From JBQTKD01 sp963703165 (GTDB lineage Bacteria; Actinomycetota; Actinomycetes; Sporichthyales; Sporichthyaceae): a stretch of 64,000 nucleotides of DNA. The position numbers were made by a program, and so were the translations under genes. Positions 58,501 to 64,000 of the stretch are shown in pieces. The stretch spans positions 2,418,001 to 2,482,000 of the forward strand of contig OY969798.1 of NCBI GenBank assembly GCA_963703165.1, given 5' to 3'. Every line of letters starts with the position of its first letter. Position 1 is the stretch's first letter. Below the pieces are notes generated by a model. It was not told the DNA's origin. It ran no database searches and saw only the letters and a program-made list of their open reading frames with translations.

Positions 58501-59197
58501 CCGGTTGCTGTTGCGATTCAACGTGTTCACCCGGGTGAAAGCGGTCCGCAAGTCCGGATACCGCGACTGCTACCACCTGTACATCTACGGCGTCGAGAAC
58601 CAACTGCGATTCTGCGACGAGGTCGGCGTGCATGGCGCCCGCGGCCTCAAGGTGCTCGAGGTGCAGGCGGCGCTGGCTGCAATCTGCGGCAACACCAACC
58701 TGGACACAGTGCCGTCCGAGGTGTGGGGTCGAGTGCGATCAGCACTCGTCGACAAGCAGATGACCCACCGCCAATTCGCCACAGCGATGGGCACGCAGTT
58801 CTGCGGATCCACCATGTGGAAGCACGCCCCGAGCAGGGAACGCCTGGCAAAGGTCGCGACCATCCTCGACGACGCCGACCTCGAGGTCCTCGCCACGAAC
58901 GACGTGTACTGGGACACCGTGGAGTCGATCGAGAGCCTCGGCGAGCAGGCGGTGTACGACGCGACCGTCCTGGGCACCCACAACTTCGTCGCCGACGGCA
59001 TCTCGGTGCACAACTCACTCGAACAGGATGCGGACATCGTGATCCTGCTGCACCGCGAGGACATGCACGATCGGGAGTCGCCGCGCGCCGGTGAGGCCGA
59101 TCTGATCGTGGCCAAGCACCGCAACGGACCCTGCGCGACGGTGACCGTCGCGTTCCAGGGGCACTACTCGCGCTTCGTCGACATGGCGCCGGGCTGA
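55592..59197 (+). CDS. dnaB: Replicative DNA helicase DnaB with two inteins
   Basis: A 1201-residue precursor; removing the two inteins leaves 455 residues, normal for DnaB. TTG 55592 is preferred (GGGGAGG upstream; LSITELPVSS start); GTG 55565 is possible. Extein parts: N-domain (RLPPQDITAEQSVLGGMM), RecA-like domain with Walker A split after GK (ARPAVGK / STLALDFA), FSLEMGRNEITMRLL, Walker B LIIVDYLQLM, ALSQLNRGPEQR, RESG / SLEQDADIVILLHRE. Intein A covers precursor residues 229-547, intein B 715-1141. Activity therefore depends on protein splicing at both sites. It unwinds DNA at the replication fork as a hexamer. Confidence 0.97.
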   Translation: MSITELPVSSANFGPADFERLPPQDITAEQSVLGGMMMSKDAIADVVENLRGVDFYKPAHQLVYDAILDLYGRGEPADAVTVSAELTKRGEISRAGGAPYLATLIHSVPTAANAGYYAKIVAERAVLRRLVEAGTRITQMGYSADGEVDDIVDSAQAEIYAVSERRASEDYQPLSAIMEGTLDEIESIGNSGGGITGVPTGFVRMDELTNGLQGGQMVIVAARPAVGKALALDTPLPTPTGWTTMGEVVPGDELLGADGRATKVVAATDVLHGRPCFEVVFSDGTSIVADAAHLWLTEQREIARGRRRGGVGVRTTAELAATARTRIGGRPNHAVANARSLQLDPVHCTVPPYVQGVRLGVRHVASNLAAAPTLAARVPVGVGAARLALPAMPPVPELSIGTGRIPRELLRASVTQRRALLAGLLDADGAVMPNGAVHFRTRHAGLATDVHELVVSLGHTATLTQRVSRTDSNPAPEYVVALRAQGEVFRHKHKAALHRRLARVGTRPAQRTIVEVRPVASVPVRCVQVEAADHLYLAGRAMIPTHNSTLALDFARAASIKHGRTAVIFSLEMGRNEITMRLLSAEARVSLQHIRSGQLTDDDWTRLARRMGEVSSAPLYIDDSANLTMMEIRAKARRLKQRHDLQLIIVDYLQLMQSGKKVESRQQEVSEFSRALKLLAKELQVPVVALSQLNRGPEQRTDKKPLISDLRESGCLTAATRIMRADTNEEVALGELLAADTREIPVWSLDDRLKLVPRTMTHVFPSGVKEVFRLRLTSGREIEATANHPFLTYDGWKPLGELTAGSRVGALRHVPPPLNITPWDPDEVVLLAHLIGDGSFVRRQPMRYASIDEANLSAVTDAAARRFGITGIRDEYPAARVTTLRLPAPYRLTHGKRNPIAAWLDGLGLFGLRSHEKFVPAGVFGLPKEQVGLFLRHIWATDGSVRWDERAHQARIYYASTSRRLVDDLARLLLRFNVFTRVKAVRKSGYRDCYHLYIYGVENQLRFCDEVGVHGARGLKVLEVQAALAAICGNTNLDTVPSEVWGRVRSALVDKQMTHRQFATAMGTQFCGSTMWKHAPSRERLAKVATILDDADLEVLATNDVYWDTVESIESLGEQAVYDATVLGTHNFVADGISVHNSLEQDADIVILLHREDMHDRESPRAGEADLIVAKHRNGPCATVTVAFQGHYSRFVDMAPG
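56276..57232 (+). mobile_element. Intein A in the DnaB Walker A motif (class 3 type, with LAGLIDADG endonuclease)
   Basis: 319 residues between GK and STLALD. It begins with Ala (ALALDTPLPTPTGWTTMGEV), so the usual N-terminal Cys/Ser is absent. Block B is ADAAHLW with Trp67, block F has Cys298 (VPVRCVQVE) and block G ends PTHN with Thr317: this is the Trp-Cys-Thr set of class 3 inteins, which start splicing from the block F Cys. The +1 extein residue is Ser. LLAGLLDADGAV shows a LAGLIDADG endonuclease motif. The same site and class are known in mycobacterial and phage DnaB inteins. Confidence 0.9.
57734..59014 (+). mobile_element. Intein B in DnaB at RESG/SLEQD (class 1 type, with LAGLIDADG endonuclease)
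   Basis: 427 residues. Block A starts with Cys (CLTAATRIMRADTNEEV), block B ATANHPFLTYDGW, first endonuclease motif LLAHLIGDGSF, second LFLRHIWATDGSV, block F YDATVLGTHNFVADG, block G ISVHN, +1 Ser. It interrupts the same site as the Synechocystis DnaB intein. Both dodecapeptide motifs look complete with their acidic residues, so the homing endonuclease may still be active. Confidence 0.93.
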
Positions 59198-59224
59198 GAC
59201 CTGTCCTGACGCGGCAGCGCGGTG

Positions 59225-59914
59225 TCAGGCGCCGGAGCGGATGCGGTGCGCCAGCAGTTGGGCCGGCACGTCGAGCTCGGCCGCCGCGGCGGTGACGACC
59301 GCGGAGGCTTCCTCGGGGCTCGGTTCGGTACCGAGGGCTTCTCCGACGAATGCGACGAGGTGGCGGTTCGGGGTGAGGGTCGGGCAGCCGGCCAGGCGGA
59401 GCATCCGGTGGAAGGATTCGCCGCTGCGCTGCCCGGCGATGCGCTTCCAGGCTCGTTCCAGTTCCTGCAGCACCTTCGCGGGAGCCTCGCGCACCTCGGC
59501 GGTGGTGGTCAGTTCAGCACCGACAAGCAGCTCACAGGCCTCGCTCACGGCGCCCGCGCTGAGCACACTCTTGCGGCTGGACGAGATCGGCAGGTGCTTC
59601 TTCACCCGCTCGGCGAAGTAGGCCGGGCCGCCCAGGAGCTCGAACTGGGTCATCAGTTCACGTGCGCCGTCGGTGGCCGCCTCGCCCCACTCCTCTTCGC
59701 GCATCTCCGCGTACAGGGCCAGGACCTCGGCGGTATCGGCGGCATCTGATTGGCCGTCAGGGGACCAGAGGGCGTCCAGGATGCACAGCGCCAGAGCGTC
59801 GGGATGAGCGCCGTCGAGCACCCACGCCTCGGGGGGCCCCAGGGCCTTACGGCAGTACTCGACCAGCTGTGCGAGAGCGGCATCGTCCACGCCTCGGGAG
59901 TCTGCCAGAGCCAC
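59225..59914 (-). CDS. Hypothetical helical protein
   Basis: A 229-residue, mostly helical, soluble protein from GTG 59914 or nearby. Rich in Ala, Glu and Leu; contains VEYCRKALGPPEAWVLDGAH, FELLGGPAYFAERVKKHLP and FHRMLRLAGCPTLTPNRHLV. The last block resembles the helical substrate-positioning style of HhH/DNA-glycosylase-like proteins only superficially; no family is assigned. Convergent with dnaB (27 bp). Confidence 0.72.
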   Translation of the reverse strand: MALADSRGVDDAALAQLVEYCRKALGPPEAWVLDGAHPDALALCILDALWSPDGQSDAADTAEVLALYAEMREEEWGEAATDGARELMTQFELLGGPAYFAERVKKHLPISSSRKSVLSAGAVSEACELLVGAELTTTAEVREAPAKVLQELERAWKRIAGQRSGESFHRMLRLAGCPTLTPNRHLVAFVGEALGTEPSPEEASAVVTAAAAELDVPAQLLAHRIRSGA

Positions 59915-60032
59915 CTGGGGGTCCTCGGACCCACGGGGGTCATCCGTTCGGTCGACACGGGTCCAACCGAACGAGCCAGTTCGAACTGGACATCCGTCGG
60001 ATTCGCTACGCCGCGCCGACCGCGTCCTTCCC

Positions 60033-60368
60033 GGTTACACGGAGGGTCCGCAATCCGCACCGCTCGTCGTCACCTTCGACTCGGTGGCTCCCGCACCGAC
60101 ATTCGGCGTTCCGGTGAAGCAGAGCGGCAAAAACTGGTCCGTGCCTCTGACCGTCGGCACCGCGACCAACGACATCGCGCCGTTGCAGGCCAACGTGTCA
60201 GGCACGGCCAATGCAACTGGCGTCACGCTGGTCACCAGCCCGTCGTACGTCGGCATCCTGTCGATCAGTGGCATCCACGGCAACACCGCGACCGTCACCA
60301 TCATTCAGCGCGACGTCGCGGGCAACTCGACCACGATCACCTCGCAAACGATGACCAAGACGAACTAG
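60033..60368 (+). pseudogene. C-terminal fragment of a repetitive beta-rich surface protein
   Basis: A frame open from before 60003 to TAG 60368. From GYTEGPQSAPLVVTFDSVAP onward it reads as beta-rich, Thr/Val/Asn/Ser-heavy sequence (TGVTLVTSPSYVGILSISG, TATVTIIQRDVAGNSTTITS) like the last Ig-like module of a secreted adhesin. The only possible start (GTG 60084) lies inside the module and no signal peptide or ribosome site exists, so the 5' part of the gene appears lost. A few AT-ending codons also set it apart from its neighbours. Confidence 0.5.
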
Positions 60369-61918
60369 TTCTGGCCCGGCCCCACCGCAGGAGGGGCGCC
60401 GGTCTCGTCGGCGAACGTGAGCAGGTGGCGGCGCTGAATCTTGTTCGTCGAGGTCTTCGGGAGGTCCGTCACGAAGCGGACCAGGCGCGGCCGCTTGTAC
60501 GGGGCGAGTCCGGACTTGGTGAACTCGATCAGTTCAGCGGCATCGGCTGATGCACCGTCACGTAGGACCACGTAGGCACAGGCCAGTTCGCCGCGGACGT
60601 CGTCGGGTACCGATCCGACGGCGACCAGGGCGATGGCCGGGTGACCGGCCATGACCCGCTCGATCTCGGCCGGGTAGACGTTGTAGCCGCCGGTGATGAT
60701 CATGTCGTTGCGGCGGTCGACCAACCACACGTTGCCCTCGGAGTCCATGCGGGCGATGTCACCAGTGTGCAGCCAGCCGTCGGGTTCGATGGCCAGCTTC
60801 GTGGCCTCGGCGTTGTTGAAGTACCCGGTCATCACCAGCGGACCGCGGATCATCAGTTCGCCGGGCTCGTCCGTCGGGGCGTCGGCCGTGACGTCGTCCA
60901 GCGACGCGATCCGCACCTGGGTACCGGGGAAGCTCTGCCCGACCGACCCGGGCGCGGGCGGCATGAACAGGGTCTGCGAGGTGGCCGGGCCGGAGAGCTC
61001 GGTCATCCCCCACAGTTCGAGGAACGGGGCGCCGGTGCGTTCCACCCAGGCATTGATCGTCGGCACCGGGATCGTCTGGCCACCGGAAACACTGCGGGTC
61101 ACCCGGGAGAAGTCGGCGCCGCCGATCGCGGAGTGGGCGAGCATCACCGCGTACATCGCCGGGACGGCGTCGAGGATCGTGGCGCCGTGGCGGCCGACGG
61201 AGTCCAGGTACAACTCCGGGTCGAACCGCTCGTGCAGCACCACGGTGCCGCCGGCCATGAACGTGCCGTTGATGGCGACGTTGCCGTAGACGTGCGGCGC
61301 GGGCAGCGCGGTGACGCAGACGTCGTCGGACGTGCGCGAGTGCGCGGTCGCGGTGAGGGCGCAGTTGTAGAGCACCGCGCGCTGTGTCTGCACCGCGCCC
61401 TTCGGGTGCCCGGTGGTCCCGCTGGTGTACCCGATCGTCGAGGTGTCGGTCAGAGCCGGCGCATGCGGCAAGGCCTCCGGCGACTCTGCCGCCAGGTCCG
61501 CCAACGACTCGTGGCCGGCCACCGCCGCATCGAGGGAGATGACGTTGCGGAGTCCGGGAAGTTCCCGGGTCAGGTCGGCCAACATCGGTACCTGGGCTCC
61601 GGTGGTGAGGATCCCGGCGGACTGCGCGTCGCCGAGGATGTAGGCCACCTCGGGCGGGGTGAGCATCGAGTTGATCGGGTTCACGATTGCCGCGGCCTTG
61701 AGGATGCCGTGATACGCGGCGACCCATTGCCAGCTGTTCGGGGCGTAGAGCGACACGACCTGGCCGGGTCGGACCCCGCGGCGCAGCAGACCGCACGCGA
61801 CGCGGGTGGAGACGTCGTCCAGCTCGGCGTAGGTCAGCGAACGCGTGGACGTGATCAAAGCAGTCTTGGCGGGCCACCGGGCTGCTGCGGCGGGCAGGAT
61901 CTGTCCGGGACCGTTCAC
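60365..61918 (-). CDS. Acyl-CoA synthetase / AMP-dependent ligase
   Basis: A 517-residue ANL-superfamily ligase from GTG 61918 (GAGAGGGAG upstream; the longer frame upstream is shadow). Core motifs: GYTSGTTGHPKGAVQT (P-loop), YGNVAINGTFMAGG, LWGMTELSGP, WLHTGDIARMDSEGN, DRRNDMIITGGYNVYPAEIE and LPKTSTNKIQRR with the C-domain catalytic Lys. Likely activates a fatty or aromatic acid as acyl-AMP then acyl-CoA. 14 bp after the maleylpyruvate-isomerase-fold gene, so they form an operon. Substrate unknown. Confidence 0.91.
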   Translation of the reverse strand: MNGPGQILPAAAARWPAKTALITSTRSLTYAELDDVSTRVACGLLRRGVRPGQVVSLYAPNSWQWVAAYHGILKAAAIVNPINSMLTPPEVAYILGDAQSAGILTTGAQVPMLADLTRELPGLRNVISLDAAVAGHESLADLAAESPEALPHAPALTDTSTIGYTSGTTGHPKGAVQTQRAVLYNCALTATAHSRTSDDVCVTALPAPHVYGNVAINGTFMAGGTVVLHERFDPELYLDSVGRHGATILDAVPAMYAVMLAHSAIGGADFSRVTRSVSGGQTIPVPTINAWVERTGAPFLELWGMTELSGPATSQTLFMPPAPGSVGQSFPGTQVRIASLDDVTADAPTDEPGELMIRGPLVMTGYFNNAEATKLAIEPDGWLHTGDIARMDSEGNVWLVDRRNDMIITGGYNVYPAEIERVMAGHPAIALVAVGSVPDDVRGELACAYVVLRDGASADAAELIEFTKSGLAPYKRPRLVRFVTDLPKTSTNKIQRRHLLTFADETGAPPAVGPGQN

Positions 61919-61932
61919 GTGCTGACTCCCTC

Positions 61933-62706
61933 TCAGATTGTCGTGGCCTTGGACCAGGCGCCGAACAGGTACGGATCGCCGAACACCTCGAAGTGGTCGG
62001 CCTCGTGCAGCTTGCGTCGGTTCCACAGCAGCAGGTACAGGTCGCCGAGGCAGGCACGGGCCGCCACCGTCGCCTTGGTGTGCTCCTTCGTGTATTCGAA
62101 ACCGCCCTCGCTCAGGCTGATCGTCCACTCCGCGTTGGCGTCGAGGGCGTGCAGGTGCAACGAATCCCCGACGCGGTTCAGGGCACGGATCCTGTCCGCC
62201 GCTCCGGTGGCCGGCAGCATTTCGTCGAGCATTTCCTGGATGCCGTCAAAGGCGATTTCCACGTCGACGAAGGACCACTCCTCGCCCTGCGACTGCTGCG
62301 CGTCGACCCGGTGGACGGTGGTCTCGTGCAGCATCCGCCGGCTCCACCACACCGCGGGACGTTCCCCGCCGAAGGTCCACACCGGCGTCGACGCCTCGAT
62401 CTCCGACAGCGCCGAGATCAGATGGTCGCCCCCCTCCGCGAGCCATTTCGCCAGCCCGGCGTCCGACTTCGGCAGGTCCATCTCGACGTCGGAGAAGCGG
62501 ACGCGTTCGGTGGCGGCCGTCTCGATGATCCGGGTGACCCACCGATGCACCTGGCCGGTGTGCCGGACGAGTTCGGCGAGATCCCAGTCGGGACAGTTCG
62601 GCACGCGGGCCGAGTAGTCGAGGCCGACCAGTGCCGACGACATGTCGATGATCTCGGTGCGGATGCATTCGACGAAGCCCACGTGCTGAGCCGTAAGAAA
62701 GTCCAT
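61933..62706 (-). CDS. Maleylpyruvate isomerase/mycothiol-dependent (DinB-like) family protein
   Basis: A 257-residue protein from ATG 62706. The N-terminal four-helix DinB-like domain has VPNCPDWDLAELVRHTGQVHRWV and WWSRRMLHETTVHRVDAQQ, whose His residues form the usual metal site of mycothiol-dependent enzymes; the C-terminal SCP2-like part includes LHLHALDANAEWTISL and ARACLGDLYLLLWNRR. The family performs mycothiol-dependent reactions in actinobacteria. Upstream partner of the acyl-CoA synthetase gene. Reaction unknown. Confidence 0.86.
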   Translation of the reverse strand: MDFLTAQHVGFVECIRTEIIDMSSALVGLDYSARVPNCPDWDLAELVRHTGQVHRWVTRIIETAATERVRFSDVEMDLPKSDAGLAKWLAEGGDHLISALSEIEASTPVWTFGGERPAVWWSRRMLHETTVHRVDAQQSQGEEWSFVDVEIAFDGIQEMLDEMLPATGAADRIRALNRVGDSLHLHALDANAEWTISLSEGGFEYTKEHTKATVAARACLGDLYLLLWNRRKLHEADHFEVFGDPYLFGAWSKATTI

Positions 62707-62776
62707 CCGGGAATTATCGAGCCGGCGCCCACGCGGGTGTGACCCGGGCCTCACCGAAGCGTCTTCAGCGCCGTCG

Positions 62777-62820
62777 ATCGCTCGGGCTCCTGACTCGTCC
62801 CTCGCTCGTCGCGCTCGCTC
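62777..62820 (-). repeat. 44-bp dispersed repeat, copy B
   Basis: On the minus strand it begins GAGCGAGCGCGACGAGCGAG and ends AGGAGCCCGAGCGA, overlapping the stop codon of the PIG-V-like gene. Near-identical to copy A at 50677-50720. Confidence 0.7.
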
Positions 62821-63988
62821 AGCCCGCCCAGCGGCCGGTGGTGAACAGCAGCGCGAACACCACCATGAACGGGGCGACGACCACCAGGTAGGCCTGGTGC
62901 ACCCAGGGCTTGCGCAAGGTCCAGGCTGCCAGCACGATCCACAGCGGCCACCAGGTCAACGTGGCGCGGGGGACCGAGAAGAACCACATCGCGGTGGTGA
63001 AGGCGTACAGCTGCAGACCGATGTAGGTGGCCTCGGCCCAACGGCGGTTGCGCAGCAACCAGACCAGCAGTGCCACACCGACGACGACGGCGACGATCTC
63101 CGCGCCGAACATCCAGGCGAACCCTGTGGGCTGGCGATCCTGGAACGCGTTCTGCCAGGTGATCTTCAGCGCCTGCCACGGCCAGTGGAACTCTCGGTAC
63201 CAACCGCGCTCCTGGGCGTGCTGCCACGCCATCCAGTCCCCGGTCCGGTCGTGCAGGTAGGTGAAGTACGCCAGCACCGGCAGGAACGGCACGGCCAGCC
63301 ATGGCGCCGAGCGCCAGTTCCGGCGTCCGTCGCGGGCGGTCAGGAACTCCACGATCAACGCGATCGCGAGGAACACCCCGGTGATCCGAACGCTGCTGGC
63401 ACCGGCCGCGAGCAGGCCGCACGCGACCCAGTGCCCGCGCCGCGCGGCGAGCCATGCGGGAAGTGCGAGGGCGAGGAACAACGCCTCGGTGTAGGCCGCG
63501 GACAGGAACACCGCCGAAGGGGCGAGCAGGAACAGCAGCACGGTGCGTTCGGCCAGCCGTTCGCCGGCGGCGCCACCGCCGGCCTGCTCCGCGGCGATCC
63601 GACCCAGCGCCAGCGCCGCGATACCGCCCGCGACGAGCGAGATCGCCAGCCCCGCGGTCACGTACCCGACCCCGCCGAGGGCGTGCACGATCTTCATCAC
63701 CAGCGGGAAGCCGGGGAAGAACGCCTCGAGCGGGACCTGCGGCCCACCGGGGCCGCCGTCGTAACCGAACTGCGCGATGGTGACGTAGTGGTGGGTGTCC
63801 CACTGGGTCCACCGGGCGATGAAGCCGACGGGGTCCTTGGAGTCGCGGTCGGCGAACAGGTACACCGCCGCGGCCGTGACGGCGAAGATCGCGATCCGGG
63901 TGAGGCCGTAGAGACGCAGTACCGCCAGGTCCACGGCCGAGAGTCGGTCCGGCACGCGCATCGAGGACAACCGGTCCGTCACCTTCAC
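62819..63988 (-). CDS. PIG-V/GT76-like membrane mannosyltransferase
   Basis: A 389-residue polytopic protein with about nine to ten hydrophobic helices. Signatures of the PIG-V-like group: RWTQWDTHHYVTIAQFGYD in the first outer loop (catalytic Asp candidate), EAFFPGFPLV, APSAVFLSAAYTEALFLALA, SSVRITGVFLAIAL and a late TWWPLWIV. Expected donor is polyprenyl-phosphate-mannose. ATG 63988; the region upstream to the window end shows no other gene. The stop lies inside repeat copy B. Confidence 0.87.
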   Translation of the reverse strand: MKVTDRLSSMRVPDRLSAVDLAVLRLYGLTRIAIFAVTAAAVYLFADRDSKDPVGFIARWTQWDTHHYVTIAQFGYDGGPGGPQVPLEAFFPGFPLVMKIVHALGGVGYVTAGLAISLVAGGIAALALGRIAAEQAGGGAAGERLAERTVLLFLLAPSAVFLSAAYTEALFLALALPAWLAARRGHWVACGLLAAGASSVRITGVFLAIALIVEFLTARDGRRNWRSAPWLAVPFLPVLAYFTYLHDRTGDWMAWQHAQERGWYREFHWPWQALKITWQNAFQDRQPTGFAWMFGAEIVAVVVGVALLVWLLRNRRWAEATYIGLQLYAFTTAMWFFSVPRATLTWWPLWIVLAAWTLRKPWVHQAYLVVVAPFMVVFALLFTTGRWAG

Positions 63989-64000
63989 GCCGGCACCGCC

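Overview
The window is about 70% GC with dense, GC-ending codon use and frequent GTG/TTG starts. It carries marker loci of Actinobacteria: the fhaA-fhaB-pstP-rodA-pbpA-pknA-pknB block, crgA, a DUF881 protein with a class E sortase, a mycothiol-type maleylpyruvate isomerase fold protein, and rpsF-ssb-rpsR-rplI-dnaB. I read it as chromosomal DNA of a free-living high-GC actinobacterium (Streptomyces/Frankia/Sporichthya grade). The genus cannot be fixed from the sequence alone. Gene content resembles the oriC-proximal part of Streptomyces chromosomes, but dnaA, dnaN and oriC are not in this window.

Layout. 1-4.3 kb: a two-component kinase (cut by the left edge), two OmpR-type regulators, a secreted HtrA-like protease and a 55-aa membrane protein. 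4.3-11.1 kb: a secreted beta-propeller-like protein, a split PEP-synthase/rifampicin-phosphotransferase-like pair with a cyclic-nucleotide-binding domain, a SnoaL-like protein, a zinc metallopeptidase and an M15 lipoprotein peptidase. 11.1-16.9 kb, minus strand: a tightly coupled cluster of four ATP-grasp paralogs (one lacking the ATP lid), a mannitol-1-phosphate-dehydrogenase-like enzyme and an MFS exporter, lying directly downstream of tRNA-Leu. This is the best candidate for an undescribed biosynthetic system. 17.2-31 kb: the cell-wall growth and Ser/Thr kinase block, then trpG, sortase, DUF881, crgA, rhomboid and cyclophilin.

31-37.2 kb: tRNA-Ala, an LCP cell-wall ligase, thioredoxin, a DUF899 protein, a deazaflavin-dependent reductase and a SigK-like ECF sigma factor. 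37.2-38 kb holds decayed pieces of an AraC regulator and a cytochrome P450. 38.8-41.3 kb: a receiver-only protein, a histidine kinase fused to a TerB-like domain, and a LuxR-type regulator. 41.4-46.7 kb: an O-methyltransferase, a SnoaL-VOC fusion, a PucR regulator and a branched-chain-amino-acid-type binding lipoprotein. 46.7-50.7 kb, minus strand: an FlK-like thioesterase, a small membrane protein, a double VOC protein, an alanine-racemase-like protein and a FemX-like transferase. 50.9-59.2 kb: a GT87 membrane mannosyltransferase, endonuclease IV, and the rpsF-ssb-rpsR-rplI-dnaB set, with dnaB interrupted by two inteins. 59.2-64 kb: a hypothetical protein, a fragment of a repetitive surface protein, an acyl-CoA synthetase, a mycothiol-dependent-type protein and a PIG-V-like mannosyltransferase.

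Non-coding signals of note: DnaA-box-like clusters in the crgA/rhomboid 3' overlap and in the 630-bp gap before dnaB; a perfect hairpin covering the pstP start codon; paired TCAGTACTGA palindromes upstream of trpG; and a 44-bp dispersed repeat found near 50.7 and 62.8 kb.
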